A DNA stretch of 64,000 nucleotides, from NCBI RefSeq assembly GCF_000242895.2, contig NC_021171.1, positions 186,001 to 250,000 of the forward strand. The letters are read 5' to 3'. This document shows, piece by piece, positions 1 through 9,009 of the stretch. The notes under the pieces are model-generated. The model worked only from the letters and a program-made list of their open reading frames with translations. It made no database searches and was not told where the DNA came from. Source of the stretch: Bacillus sp. 1NLA3E (GTDB taxonomy: Bacteria; Bacillota; Bacilli; Bacillales; Cytobacillaceae). The position numbers and the translations under genes are program-made. Each line of letters begins with the position of its first letter. Positions within the stretch are counted from its first letter, which is position 1.

Positions 1-2
1 TA

Positions 3-860
3 GTTTTATGTTCCAGTGGCATTGGGACATCCAAAATGCTTGTGACGAGATTACAAAAAGAATTTCCGGAGATGAAGGAAATTCAAAGTGCATCTGTTCT
101 TGATCTAATTAAGTTAGACAAATGGGATTATCAATTGATTATATCCACGATTCCTATTCCAGATTTTCATATGGAATATATCTTAGTCAGTCCCATTTTA
201 AATAAAGAAGAAATAGAAAAGATTCGTAGTTTTATCAAAGAGCGTTTCAATACGAATGGACGCGACACCAAGCTAGACCTTCCGCAAGCGGAGAGGATGA
301 GCAAGAAAACATCCAAAAAGTTACTAAAAGAAATGTACGATTTGCAAGAGTATGCCGGAGCCATTACTGCTATATTACAGGACTTCGACATGAAAGAAGT
401 GGAAGCGGGTTTAACGACTAAAGAAATATTAATCCAGGCTTGCCAAGATTTATATGATAAACAGCTAATCGATGATATTGATAAGGTTGTTCATGCAATC
501 GTTGAACGGGAAAATCTCGGAGGTTTAGGGATTCCTGATACAACAATGGCACTCTTTCATGCTCGATCGACACACGTCATTACACCATCCTTCACCATTT
601 ATGTCACCCGTGAGCCGATAAAGGTTCGGGGCATGGATGATTCAATCATGGAGATGAACCAGATTGTGTTGCTGTTATCCCCAGAGGTGGCATCCGAAGG
701 AGCTTTAGAAGTATTAAGTTATGTAAGCTCTTTATTAATAGAAAGCGAAGAAAGTATCACCATTTTTGAATCAAATGACGATGAGAAAATTTTAGCCCTA
801 TTAACTGCAAGATTTGATACATTTTTTAACGAGAAATTACTGGAAATAAGGAGTGTATAA
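3..860 (+). CDS. mtlR: Mannitol operon activator MtlR, C-terminal part (5' end outside window)
   Basis: The reading frame is open from base 3, so the gene starts upstream. The visible part begins in an EIIB-like domain whose P-loop reads CSSGIGTSKM, and continues into an EIIA-like domain with a conserved His context (LFHARSTHV). This EIIB-EIIA tail is typical of the PTS-regulated activator MtlR, in which phosphorylation of these domains controls transcription of the mannitol genes. The N-terminal DNA-binding and PRD domains are not visible. Only 2 bases separate it from mtlF, which supports one mtl operon. The family assignment is secure; nothing can be said about the start. Confidence 0.9.
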   Translation, partial: VLCSSGIGTSKMLVTRLQKEFPEMKEIQSASVLDLIKLDKWDYQLIISTIPIPDFHMEYILVSPILNKEEIEKIRSFIKERFNTNGRDTKLDLPQAERMSKKTSKKLLKEMYDLQEYAGAITAILQDFDMKEVEAGLTTKEILIQACQDLYDKQLIDDIDKVVHAIVERENLGGLGIPDTTMALFHARSTHVITPSFTIYVTREPIKVRGMDDSIMEMNQIVLLLSPEVASEGALEVLSYVSSLLIESEESITIFESNDDEKILALLTARFDTFFNEKLLEIRSV

Positions 861-862
861 AT

Positions 863-1300
863 ATGTCAAACTCAATTCTAACTAAAGATAACATTCGCTT
901 AAATGAAACTGTGGGGACAAAAGAAGAAGCAATTAGATTAACGGGTAGTATCCTTGTTGACAAAGGCTATGTGGATGCAGGCTATATCGAGAAAATGCTT
1001 GAAAGGGAAGAATTGACCTCTACTTATATGGGGAACTTTTTGGCTATTCCACACGGAACAGAAGATTCAAAGCAGTTTGTTAAAGAATCTGGTATTTCAT
1101 TTATTCAAGTTCCACAAGGAGTCGATTTTGGCAACGGAAATATCGTCAAGCTTCTCATCGGAATTGCCGGAAAAAATAATGAACACTTAGACATTCTATC
1201 TAACATTGCCATCGTTTGCTCTGAAGAAGAAAATATCGAAAAGTTGGTTAACGCTACAACAGCAGAAGAAATTTTGTCGATCTTTGAAGGGGTGAATTAA
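863..1300 (+). CDS. mtlF: PTS mannitol-specific EIIA component MtlF
   Basis: A 145-residue soluble EIIA protein that takes phosphate from HPr and passes it to the mannitol permease MtlA. The phospho-accepting His is residue 64 in the motif AIPHGTED, which is followed by the usual hydrophobic core (GISFIQVPQGVDFG). Length is normal for a stand-alone MtlF. It lies between mtlR and mtlD with gaps of 2 and 1 bases, so the three are almost certainly cotranscribed and translationally coupled. mtlA itself is not in the window and is expected upstream. Confidence 0.95.
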   Translation: MSNSILTKDNIRLNETVGTKEEAIRLTGSILVDKGYVDAGYIEKMLEREELTSTYMGNFLAIPHGTEDSKQFVKESGISFIQVPQGVDFGNGNIVKLLIGIAGKNNEHLDILSNIAIVCSEEENIEKLVNATTAEEILSIFEGVN

Positions 1301-1301
1301 T

Positions 1302-2459
1302 TTGTTAGCCGTACACTTTGGAGCAGGTAATATTGGTCGTGGTTTTATTGGGAACTTACTTTATCATTCTGGATATGAAACTTGTTTTGTTGATGTAAAT
1401 AGCGAAATAGTAAATTTACTCAATGAAAAGAAGGAATATCGTGTTGTTCTAGCTGATCCATCTCAACAAGAAATGGTCATTAACAATGTTAGCGCGATTA
1501 ATAGTCAGGCAAACCCGGAGCTTGTGATCGAGGCGATTGCCAAAGCGGATATCTTAACGACGGCGATTGGTCCAAACATTCTCCCGCTTATCGCTAATTT
1601 AATTGCAGATGGCTTGCGTAAGCGAATCGAAATAACGGACAAACCATTAAATCTGATTGCTTGTGAAAATATGATTGGCGGCAGTTCTTTATTAAAAGAG
1701 AAGGTATTTGAAAAATTAACCAATGAGGAAAAGTCATTATTTGACCAACGTTTCGGCTTTCCCGATTCAGCAGTTGATCGCATTGTTCCAAATCAAATCA
1801 ACGAAGATAAGTTAATGGTGAAGGTTGAACCATTTTATGAGTGGGTCGTTGAAGAAACAAAAATAGTTGGCGAAAAACCGGAAATTGCCGGAATTACTTT
1901 TGTTCAAGATTTAGTGCCATTTATTGAACGGAAATTGTTTACGGTCAATACAGGTCATGCGCTGGCTGCATATTTTGGCTATTATTTCGGCATTGAAACG
2001 ATTAACATTGCAATGGAAAATGAACAAATAAACGGTTTGGTTGAAGGCGCGCTTAGAGAAAGTGGTGAGTTTTTGGTGGAAAAATATGGATTTAACCGTG
2101 ATGAACACGGCAAATACATTCAAAAAATTCTACATCGTTTCGCCAACGCTTATATTATTGATGAAGTTACGAGAGTTGGACGTTCGCCTATTCGCAAGCT
2201 TGGACCAAATGATCGTCTCGTTAGCCCAGCTAGGCAATTTATTGAAGTAGTAGGGAAAGAGCCGACCTACCTCATGAAGGGAATAGCGGCAGCGCTTCTT
2301 TATGATTTTGAAGGCGATCAAGATGCTGTTCATGTTCAAAACACCATTAAGGAAAAGGGACTTGTTGCTGCCATTGCGGAGTATACAAAACTTAATCAAA
2401 CATCACCTTTGTTCGAAGGAATTGTTGAGCAATACAACCAATTGAAGATGAATAAATAA
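1302..2459 (+). CDS. mtlD: Mannitol-1-phosphate 5-dehydrogenase MtlD
   Basis: Oxidises mannitol 1-phosphate to fructose 6-phosphate with NAD+, the cytosolic step after PTS uptake. The 385-residue protein starts with a Rossmann fold (VHFGAGNIGRGFIG) and has the family motif NTGHALAAYFGY near the middle. The start is TTG at 1302, placed behind GAAGGGG that lies in the end of mtlF; the gap to mtlF is one base. It is the last gene of the mtl operon and is followed by a terminator-like hairpin. Confidence 0.95.
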   Translation: MLAVHFGAGNIGRGFIGNLLYHSGYETCFVDVNSEIVNLLNEKKEYRVVLADPSQQEMVINNVSAINSQANPELVIEAIAKADILTTAIGPNILPLIANLIADGLRKRIEITDKPLNLIACENMIGGSSLLKEKVFEKLTNEEKSLFDQRFGFPDSAVDRIVPNQINEDKLMVKVEPFYEWVVEETKIVGEKPEIAGITFVQDLVPFIERKLFTVNTGHALAAYFGYYFGIETINIAMENEQINGLVEGALRESGEFLVEKYGFNRDEHGKYIQKILHRFANAYIIDEVTRVGRSPIRKLGPNDRLVSPARQFIEVVGKEPTYLMKGIAAALLYDFEGDQDAVHVQNTIKEKGLVAAIAEYTKLNQTSPLFEGIVEQYNQLKMNK

Positions 2460-2466
2460 TACATTA

Positions 2467-2530
2467 AAATAGCCTTCCTAGCGCAACCGCTTGAATTAGA
2501 AAAGCTGTTGCATTGGGAAGTCTTTTTTGT
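2467..2530 (+). terminator. Probable terminator of the mtl operon
   Basis: An imperfect long hairpin (left arm with CCTTCC and GCAAC, right arm with GTTGC and GGGAAG) ends in a run of six T, right behind mtlD. Confidence 0.6.
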
Positions 2531-2560
2531 TGTTTTTGAACTCATATCCTTGAAAATGAA

Positions 2561-2690
2561 ACTGATTGGAGCGGAAGGTGCTCGACTCCTGCGGGAGCAG
2601 CGGGACAGGTGAGACCCCGCAGGCGCTTAAGCGCCGAGGAGGCTCACCACCCGCCCCGCGGAAAGCGAGCACCTGAAGCGGAAATCAGCC
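2561..2690. repeat. GC-rich palindromic intergenic repeat, copy 1
   Basis: A roughly 130-bp imperfect palindrome. Outer arms read GGTGCTC and GAGCACC, and the core has ACCCCGCAGGCGC and GCGCCGAGGAGGCTC. It is far richer in GC than its surroundings. Closely similar copies lie at 18654-18840 and 38530-38862. No open frame in it looks like a gene. It occupies most of the 314-base gap between mtlD and the next gene. Confidence 0.85.
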
Positions 2691-2773
2691 TTTTTGAAAG
2701 ATGACACTCAATAATTACTATATTTTGAGATAAAATAGAGTTGGAGTATTTGTTGAAATAGGAGGATTTTGAA

Positions 2774-3397
2774 ATGGATGTAAAATCAGCCCAAAAAGTA
2801 GACTTTAAAAAGGAACTGAAGGAATTTTACAGTTGCCCAAAAAAGAATGTCCTTGTCGATGTACCTGAGATGAATTATTTAATGATTGATGGCAAGGGGG
2901 ACCCGAACACTGCCATAGCCTTTAAGGATGCGATTGAAGCACTATATTCAGTCTCCTATTCTGTTAAATTTTTATCAAAAAAGAACGGTTTGGACTATGT
3001 CGTTATGCCGCTGGAAGCACTTTGGTTTATTGATGAGATGAATGATTTTATTCATGTTCCAAAAGATGAGTGGGAATGGACCGCGATGATTATGCAGCCA
3101 AGTCATATCTCTAAAGAAATGATGAACGATGCAATCGAATCGGTAAGAAAAAAGAAGGGCTTAGCTTCATTAGATAAAATAAGATTTGAAGGATACAATG
3201 AGGGTTTATCAGCACAGGTTCTTTATGTTGGACAATTTGATGATGAGCATCCAACCATTGTAAAGCTACATGAGTTTGCTCAAGCGAATGGATATCGTAT
3301 TGAAGGAAAACACCATGAAATTTATTTAAGTGATTTTCGAAAGGTAGACCCTAGTAAATTAAAGACAATCATTAGACAGCCCGTTTCAAAAAAATAA
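2774..3397 (+). CDS. GyrI-like small-molecule-binding domain protein
   Basis: A 207-residue cytosolic protein without signal or membrane segments. The N-terminal phrase VPEMNYLMIDGKGDPN and the later EALWFIDEM fit the GyrI-like (SOUL-fold, AraC effector-binding type) family that stands alone in many Bacillaceae. Such proteins bind or hydrolyse small molecules, or inhibit gyrase in E. coli; the ligand here cannot be told. A good ribosome site (GGAGG) lies 8 bases before the ATG. It is monocistronic, with a repeat upstream and a strong terminator downstream. Confidence 0.75.
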   Translation: MDVKSAQKVDFKKELKEFYSCPKKNVLVDVPEMNYLMIDGKGDPNTAIAFKDAIEALYSVSYSVKFLSKKNGLDYVVMPLEALWFIDEMNDFIHVPKDEWEWTAMIMQPSHISKEMMNDAIESVRKKKGLASLDKIRFEGYNEGLSAQVLYVGQFDDEHPTIVKLHEFAQANGYRIEGKHHEIYLSDFRKVDPSKLKTIIRQPVSKK

Positions 3398-3407
3398 TGG
3401 ATATTAG

Positions 3408-3441
3408 ACCGCTTATTCGAAAACGAATAGGTGGTTTTTTA
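3408..3441 (+). terminator. Rho-independent terminator
   Basis: Arms ACCGCTTATTCG (3408-3419) and CGAATAGGTGGT (3424-3435) pair around an AAAA loop and are followed by a T run. Confidence 0.88.
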
Positions 3442-3526
3442 AAATCGTTTGAATCAATTCTGTATGACCTCCACTTTTAGTGTGAATAATTAATTAGAAC
3501 AAAATTCATATCAAGGATGTTATATC

Positions 3527-4216
3527 ATGATTGAGCATGTATTACTTTCTATTGTCAGGTCATTTACTGCGTTTTTAGTGTTAATGTTGGTCGCAATATG
3601 TCTTGGAAAGCAAGTTAATTCTCATAAGAACTATTATAATTTCGCTTTATCACTTATAATTGGTTCGTTTGTGGCAAATATGGGGTTCGATACGAATATC
3701 AAATTTATTCCCATGCTCGCTGGATTTTTAACGATTATTATTGTGTATTTTCTCATAGCAAAAATCTCCTATAGAAGCAGAAGGTTCAGCCATTGGTTTT
3801 CTGGAAAACCGACAGTGATCATTAAAGACGGAAAAATCTTAGAGGGAGATATGAAGAAAATCAAATTCACGTTGGATAATTTAAATCAGCAGCTGAGGGA
3901 GTTAGGTATTTTTGATGTATCTGAGGTGGAGTTTGCGTTATTAGAGGTAAGCGGTAATTTATCCGTTTTAAAAAAAGCAAAATACCAAAGCCTTACCAAA
4001 AATGATCTATTTCCGTTTGCTCAGACTCAAAAGTTGAATTTCCCGATTGAACTGATTGTGGAGGGTAGCCTAATCGAAAAGAATTTTGATGATAAATACA
4101 CAAGGGAATGGCTTAATCAGCAACTTCAATTAAGAAATTTAAAAAGGGAACAGGTACAGTATGCTGTAATTAGTACAAATGGAACTCTATTTATCGACTT
4201 GTTTCGAGACAATTAA
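3527..4216 (+). CDS. DUF421 (YetF/YrbG-type) membrane protein
   Basis: A 229-residue protein with three hydrophobic helices in the first 80 residues (SFTAFLVLMLVAICLG, FALSLIIGSFVANMG, MLAGFLTIIIVYFLIAKI) and a soluble C-terminal half with the phrases KPTVIIKDGKIL and GIFDVSEVEFALLE. This is the layout of the DUF421/YetF family, which is widespread in spore formers and of unclear function. It stands alone between a terminator and the riboswitch leader. The ATG at 3527 follows AAGGATG; no better start is seen. Confidence 0.85.
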   Translation: MIEHVLLSIVRSFTAFLVLMLVAICLGKQVNSHKNYYNFALSLIIGSFVANMGFDTNIKFIPMLAGFLTIIIVYFLIAKISYRSRRFSHWFSGKPTVIIKDGKILEGDMKKIKFTLDNLNQQLRELGIFDVSEVEFALLEVSGNLSVLKKAKYQSLTKNDLFPFAQTQKLNFPIELIVEGSLIEKNFDDKYTREWLNQQLQLRNLKREQVQYAVISTNGTLFIDLFRDN

Positions 4217-4337
4217 CACTTATTACCTAAAAATGTAGTGCTGTGAATTTAATACAAATTTTTAAAAATACACTTATTTTTCATTAAATATAGTAAAATA
4301 GTATCAGTGAATAGCAATTATTCAACTTAATAGTCAG

Positions 4338-4415
4338 ATAAAGGCAAACTTATTGAAAGATAAGGACGCAAAGCCACAGGTCTAAGGAAATCTATGACGG
4401 CTGGGTTACCGATGA
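4338..4415 (+). promoter_or_regulatory. Cyclic di-GMP-I (GEMM-I) riboswitch aptamer
   Basis: The leader contains the conserved parts of the class I aptamer in order: AAGGCAAAC, a GAAA tetraloop, GGACGCAAAGCCAC, the tetraloop receptor region GGTCTAAGG, and the closing GACGGCTGGGTTACCG. These match the GEMM-I consensus as I know it. It sits about 130 bases upstream of a gene for a c-di-GMP synthesis/breakdown protein and is followed by a terminator-like hairpin, so it is probably a transcriptional switch. Confidence 0.92.
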
Positions 4416-4424
4416 ATGAAAATG

Positions 4425-4470
4425 ATTCTACCCTCCTAGTTATGTCTCTTTGGGTACGAATATTTTTTTT
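4425..4470 (+). terminator. Terminator hairpin in the riboswitch expression platform
   Basis: ATTCTACCC (4425-4433) can pair with GGGTACGAAT (4452-4461, one bulged C), followed by eight T. It begins about ten bases behind the aptamer, so ligand binding may decide between read-through and termination. The sequence alone does not tell whether c-di-GMP turns the gene on or off. Confidence 0.6.
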
Positions 4471-4547
4471 GAAAAAAATTGATTGACATACCAAAGCTGT
4501 TCCACAAGAAATAACTAACCACATGTTGGATGTACTGGAGTGAGGAA

Positions 4548-6071
4548 ATGAAATATACCGGGAGGACAGTTGCCGTATTAGTCACTATCATATGGCTTGT
4601 CATAGAGAGTTGGATTGATCATGAATTTCTAGTATTTCAGTTTGGGTTAGGAATTCCTCTTGGATGGTTTTTTGGAAGACATTATGATAAAGCGGTATTT
4701 TTACGTAGAGACTTAAAAAATGTCCAGAATAAACTAACGAGTGAATATAATAAAAGTTTGAATGAAAGCGAAAAACTTTTTAAATATATTGCTTACCATG
4801 ATTCATTAACAGGGTTAGCAAATCGGAATAAGGTCCGTAAACATTTAGGTCAGGAATTATTAATTTCAGAAAGAGAAAATCAAAGTGTCGCTATTCTTTT
4901 TATCGATTTGGATCGGTTTAAGTCTATAAATGATACGTGGGGACATAAAATAGGTGATCAGTTGCTAAAGATGGTCGCTATTCGTTTAATAGACTGTATT
5001 GGAGCTAAAGGACTAATCGCAAGGCAAGGAGGAGATGAATACATCATTTGCCTCCCTGATAGCAATAGAAAAGAAGCGGAAGCGATCGCTCAAAAAATTC
5101 TACAAACCTTATCCCTACCATTTGAGATTATGGTTCATGAAGTAGTTATCACGTCCAGTATTGGGGTTAGTCTTTCCCCACTTGATGGAAATGAAGTAGA
5201 TACTTTGATTCGAAACGCAGATATCGCCATGTATTTAGCAAAAGAAAAGGGAAAAAATAACTATCAATTTTACCGATCTGAAATTGAAGCTTTTATCCAT
5301 AGAAAATTTGAATTAGAGAGTAAAATAAGGAAAGCAATACATAATCAAGAGTTTGAGCTCCATTATCAGCCGAAATTTGCTCTAAATACTAATGAGATGA
5401 TTGGGGTTGAGGCATTAATTCGCTGGAATGATCCCGAACTGGGGACCATTCAACCAGCTGAGTTTATTCCGATCGCGGAGGAAACTGGGTTAATTGTCCC
5501 AATTGGTGACTGGGTAATGAAGGAAGCTTATAGACAGCTTAAGGTATGGCAGGGATCAGGGGTAAAAAACCTGATGGTTTCTGTAAATATTTCAGCAAGG
5601 CAGTTTCTTAATAGGGACTTAGTTTGCAAAATAGATTCAATCATAAAGGAACTTGACCTTGACCCAAAATATATAAATCTTGAAATTACAGAATCAATGG
5701 CCATGGCTGATGTTAGCCACTCAACTAAGCAAATGAGAGATCTTAAAAAGCTTGGGGTGCTCCTTTCGCTAGATGACTTTGGAACGGGATATTCTTCGCT
5801 AAGCTATTTAAATAAATTCCCTTTCGACTTTTTAAAAATTGATAAGTCGTTTATTCAACAGATGAATCATTCGGAAAACAATTTAAGTATTGTCCAAGCA
5901 ATCATCACAGTTGCCCACAGTTTTAATATGTCTGTGATCGCAGAAGGAGTTGAGAAGAAAGAACAACTCCAAACCTTACGTTTAAAAAAATGTGATGTGG
6001 TTCAAGGTTTTTATTATAGTCCACCGTTACAAGTAACAGAATTTGAAAAACTTCTAAATTTAAGTCATTAA
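4548..6071 (+). CDS. Membrane-anchored GGDEF-EAL c-di-GMP turnover protein
   Basis: About 507 residues. Two hydrophobic helices at the N-terminus ([15 protein letters not shown] and [12 protein letters not shown]) are followed by a short coiled stretch, a GGDEF domain (active-site motif written GGDEY, in ARQGGDEY) and an EAL domain (GVEALIRW, then [14 protein letters not shown]). There is no PAS or other sensor domain. The RxxD product-inhibition site normally placed before the GGDEF motif reads GAKG here, so it seems lost. Both domains look otherwise intact. The ATG at 4548 has a GGAGTGAGG site; an in-frame ATG at 4530 is less well placed. Expression is probably governed by the c-di-GMP riboswitch in its leader. 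Confidence 0.93.
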   Translation: MKYTGRTVAVLVTIIWLVIESWIDHEFLVFQFGLGIPLGWFFGRHYDKAVFLRRDLKNVQNKLTSEYNKSLNESEKLFKYIAYHDSLTGLANRNKVRKHLGQELLISERENQSVAILFIDLDRFKSINDTWGHKIGDQLLKMVAIRLIDCIGAKGLIARQGGDEYIICLPDSNRKEAEAIAQKILQTLSLPFEIMVHEVVITSSIGVSLSPLDGNEVDTLIRNADIAMYLAKEKGKNNYQFYRSEIEAFIHRKFELESKIRKAIHNQEFELHYQPKFALNTNEMIGVEALIRWNDPELGTIQPAEFIPIAEETGLIVPIGDWVMKEAYRQLKVWQGSGVKNLMVSVNISARQFLNRDLVCKIDSIIKELDLDPKYINLEITESMAMADVSHSTKQMRDLKKLGVLLSLDDFGTGYSSLSYLNKFPFDFLKIDKSFIQQMNHSENNLSIVQAIITVAHSFNMSVIAEGVEKKEQLQTLRLKKCDVVQGFYYSPPLQVTEFEKLLNLSH

Positions 6072-6091
6072 ATCATGCTAGATAAATACGC

Positions 6092-6135
6092 AAAGAGGCT
6101 GGGCTTCAGATATATCTGAAACCCAGCCTCTTTTT
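6092..6135. terminator. Bidirectional terminator between convergent genes
   Basis: AAAGAGGCTGGG pairs with CCCAGCCTCTTT, with a TTCAGATATATCTGAA inner stem. A-rich and T-rich flanks serve both strands, here the EAL gene and the convergent small gene at 6153. Confidence 0.92.
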
Positions 6136-6152
6136 GAGTAATTGGTGCAAAT

Positions 6153-6317
6153 TTAGTTTGTTTCCTCTTTTTTGCCTCGTCCGGCTGCTTTTATAGCATG
6201 CTTTAATATGATCTCGATTTGGGCATTGACACTTCGGAGCTCATCACTTGCCCATTTTTCGAGTGTATCATATGTCCTTTGGTCTATTCGAAGAAGGAAC
6301 TTCTTTTTTTCAGACAT
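6153..6317 (-). CDS. Small Arc-like (ribbon-helix-helix) protein
   Basis: A 54-residue protein that begins MSEKKKFLLRIDQRTYDTL and ends in basic residues. The short beta strand followed by two helices (TLEKWASDELRSVNAQIEIIL) resembles Arc/MetJ-type ribbon-helix-helix DNA-binding proteins. It lies 12 bases behind the SPFH gene on the same strand, so the two are probably one operon, and it may regulate that operon. No toxin partner is visible. In other genomes such Arc-like genes also follow SPFH genes; that statement is from memory. Confidence 0.75.
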   Translation of the reverse strand: MSEKKKFLLRIDQRTYDTLEKWASDELRSVNAQIEIILKHAIKAAGRGKKEETN

Positions 6318-6329
6318 AGTATCACTACC

Positions 6330-7196
6330 TTAATAGATGGTTCCTGTATTGATTACTGGTTGGGTCCCTTTTTCTGAGACGATTGTCACCATAAGGTTAT
6401 TCACCATCTGTGCTTTCTTTTCTTCATCTAGTTCCACGACACCTTCACTGCTTAGTTGCTCAATCGCTGATTTAACCATCGAAACTGCACCATCGACGAT
6501 CACCTTTCGGGCTGCAAGTATGGCTTTTGCCTGTTGTCGCTGCAACATGGATGAGGCAATCTCACTCGAATAGGCTAAATGCATAATACGCGCTTCGATA
6601 ATCTCTACCCCTGCAACTACTAATCGTTTTTGTAGATCCTTCGTTAATTCATCGCCAACCTCATCAGAGTGCTGTCTTAAAGATATCTCATAATCATTGT
6701 TGAAATTGTCGTATGGATATTGACTGGCGATGTGACGCAAGCCAGTTTCACTTTGGGTATGAACAAACTCTTTATAATCCTCAACATCATAGACTGCTTT
6801 GGCAGAGTCAAAAACCTTGTAAACAACAACAGCGGCAATCTCGATTGGATTTCCTTCCAAGTCGTTAACCTTTAGTTTCTCACTGTTAAAATTAATCACT
6901 CTTAAAGATACATTTTTTCTTAAGGTCAAGGGAATGGAGAGCCAAAATCCTTCTTGCTTAATTACGCCTAAATAGGAACCAAAAAGAGTGATTACTTTAG
7001 CTTGATTAGGTTGATTAATGGTAAATCCGGTTAATAGAACGGCAGCAATTAGAGCAAGTACGACAAATGGTATGAGGATGACTGGATTTTGATTAAGTGA
7101 AAAAATTCTAATTAAATAAATGATGATTATAAACAACAATAACTCGATTAAAACCCCACCAAATCCGTTCACTTTAAATATTTCTTTCTCTTTCAA
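6330..7196 (-). CDS. SPFH/Band 7 domain membrane protein
   Basis: About 288 residues. Two hydrophobic helices ([18 protein letters not shown] and [17 protein letters not shown]) are followed by a Band 7/SPFH core ([21 protein letters not shown], then a long domain ending in [20 protein letters not shown]). SPFH proteins assemble into membrane scaffolds. I chose TTG at 7196 because GGAGAG lies 9 bases upstream; the longer frame to an ATG at 7250 would add 18 residues without a ribosome site. It is followed directly by the Arc-like gene on the same strand. Confidence 0.88.
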   Translation of the reverse strand: MKEKEIFKVNGFGGVLIELLLFIIIIYLIRIFSLNQNPVILIPFVVLALIAAVLLTGFTINQPNQAKVITLFGSYLGVIKQEGFWLSIPLTLRKNVSLRVINFNSEKLKVNDLEGNPIEIAAVVVYKVFDSAKAVYDVEDYKEFVHTQSETGLRHIASQYPYDNFNNDYEISLRQHSDEVGDELTKDLQKRLVVAGVEIIEARIMHLAYSSEIASSMLQRQQAKAILAARKVIVDGAVSMVKSAIEQLSSEGVVELDEEKKAQMVNNLMVTIVSEKGTQPVINTGTIY

Positions 7197-7557
7197 AAGG
7201 ACCACTCTCCACTTCCTACTGAAATTATTTTGATACCAATATGATATCACATTAATATCAAATCTAAAACTTTCAATACGGACAAAATGATATCCATTTG
7301 TCTAAGAAACATTACGGTAGCAAAATGAGCAAATTATTGAAAGATAATGATTTAAAGGAATGTCAAAATCAAGTGATTTTGAAGGAAATGATAAAGGAAA
7401 AAGTTCCTGAAGGCATTTTCTTTCATCGTTGTTCATGTTAAAAAGGTATAATGGAGATAATGAATGTAAATTGAAATTTTGATTATTGCTCTTCTGTATT
7501 CAAGTCTGTCTCATTTTTAGGGAGGTGAGTGTCTTACTTTATAAGTAGGACTCATCA

Positions 7558-8883
7558 TTGGAACTTATTAACCTTTTCATTATTGCAGTTTTAATTGCAT
7601 TGACAGCTTTTTTTGTTGCATCGGAGTTTGCGATTGTAAAGGTCCGCTCAAGTAGAATTGACCAACTGTTGGCAGAGGGTAAAAAAAATGCCGTTTCTGC
7701 AAAAAAAGTCATCACCCATTTGGACGAATATTTATCGGCGTGTCAATTAGGGATTACGATCACTGCTTTAGGACTAGGTTGGCTTGGTGAACCAACCTTT
7801 GAGTCAATTATGCGCCCGGTGTTCAAACATTTACCACTAAACGAATCAATTGAACACATTATCTCATTTGGCATTGCCTTTTCTATCGTCACGTTTTTAC
7901 ATGTTGTAATTGGAGAGCTATCACCAAAAACGTTCGCTATTCAAAAGGCAGAACAGATTGCTTTATCTTTTTCAAAGCCACTAATCTTGTTTTATAAAAT
8001 TTTGTTTCCCTTTATTTGGACTCTTAATACTTCAGCTCGATTATTCACTGGATTGTTTGGACTGAAACCTGCTTCTGAGCATGAGATTGCCCATAGTGAA
8101 GAGGAGCTGCGGATTATTTTATCTGAAAGCTTCGAGCAGGGGGAGATCAACCAGTCAGAGTACAGCTATGTGAACAATATTTTTGAATTCGATAATCGAC
8201 TAGCAAAGGAAATAATGGTCCCACGGACAGAAATTGTTACCTTAGAAAAGGATGCTTCTCTTGAAGAAATGTTCGTCGTGATAAGTGAGGAGAAGTTTAC
8301 CAGATACCCAATTGTTGATGGCGATAAGGATAATATTATCGGGATTATTAATATCAAAGAGTTGTTAACCGCAACTTTAATAGTTAATTCGGAAGGCTTC
8401 TCAATCGAACAGTTTATTAACCCAGTGATAAGGGTGATCGAGACGATTCCCATCCATGACCTATTGCTCAAAATGCAAAAGGAACGGAATCATATGGCGA
8501 TTTTACTTGATGAATACGGTGGAACTGCAGGTTTAGTTACGGTTGAAGATATTTTGGAGGAAATTGTCGGCGAAATTCGTGATGAATTTGATTCAGATGA
8601 GATTCCGTTAATTAGGAAAGTGGATACTAACCATTATATCTTTGATGCAAAATTATTAATTGAAGATGTAAATGATCTATTAGCTACGCATATTCCAGAT
8701 GATGATGTGGATACAATTGGCGGCTGGATATTAACGCAAAAATATGACGTCAAGCTGGGTGATATAGTGAATTTTGAGGGTTTTGAATTTAAAGTAAAAG
8801 AATTAGATGGCCACCATATCCTCTATGTTGAAGTGCAAAAGCAAAAATCTTCAATAGAAAATGTTAAAACCGGTGAGGAATAG
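7558..8883 (+). CDS. CNNM/CBS/CorC-type transporter (hemolysin family)
   Basis: A 441-residue member of the family that includes B. subtilis YrkA, YugS and YhdP (MpfA). It has an N-terminal CNNM membrane domain with four hydrophobic stretches, two CBS motifs in the middle ([16 protein letters not shown] and later [12 protein letters not shown]), and a C-terminal CorC/HlyC domain ([16 protein letters not shown]). Members are linked to Mg2+ efflux or metal tolerance. The start is TTG at 7558 with AGGA at a spacing of 7. The roughly 300-base gap upstream shows no gene. The MgtE importer gene is convergent to it, so import and possible export genes adjoin. Confidence 0.9.
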   Translation: MELINLFIIAVLIALTAFFVASEFAIVKVRSSRIDQLLAEGKKNAVSAKKVITHLDEYLSACQLGITITALGLGWLGEPTFESIMRPVFKHLPLNESIEHIISFGIAFSIVTFLHVVIGELSPKTFAIQKAEQIALSFSKPLILFYKILFPFIWTLNTSARLFTGLFGLKPASEHEIAHSEEELRIILSESFEQGEINQSEYSYVNNIFEFDNRLAKEIMVPRTEIVTLEKDASLEEMFVVISEEKFTRYPIVDGDKDNIIGIINIKELLTATLIVNSEGFSIEQFINPVIRVIETIPIHDLLLKMQKERNHMAILLDEYGGTAGLVTVEDILEEIVGEIRDEFDSDEIPLIRKVDTNHYIFDAKLLIEDVNDLLATHIPDDDVDTIGGWILTQKYDVKLGDIVNFEGFEFKVKELDGHHILYVEVQKQKSSIENVKTGEE

Positions 8884-8902
8884 CCTTCACCGGTTTTTTA
8901 TT
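8867..8902 (+). terminator. Terminator overlapping the CorC-type gene end
   Basis: AACCGGTGAGG (inside the last codons) pairs with CCTTCACCGGTT, followed by a T run. The stop codon lies in the loop. Confidence 0.9.
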
Positions 8903-9009
8903 ATTGGCTGTGTTAAACTTGCCTGGTGATTGCTGCTCCTAGCTACATGTGAGCAAAATCAACATAGAGCTTTAATATAGCCTACTTTTAAAAGAAGTGT
9001 CCAATAAAT

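Noticed and set aside
4327-4524. Minus-strand frame of 65 codons
   Set aside because: It is antisense to the c-di-GMP riboswitch and lacks a ribosome site.
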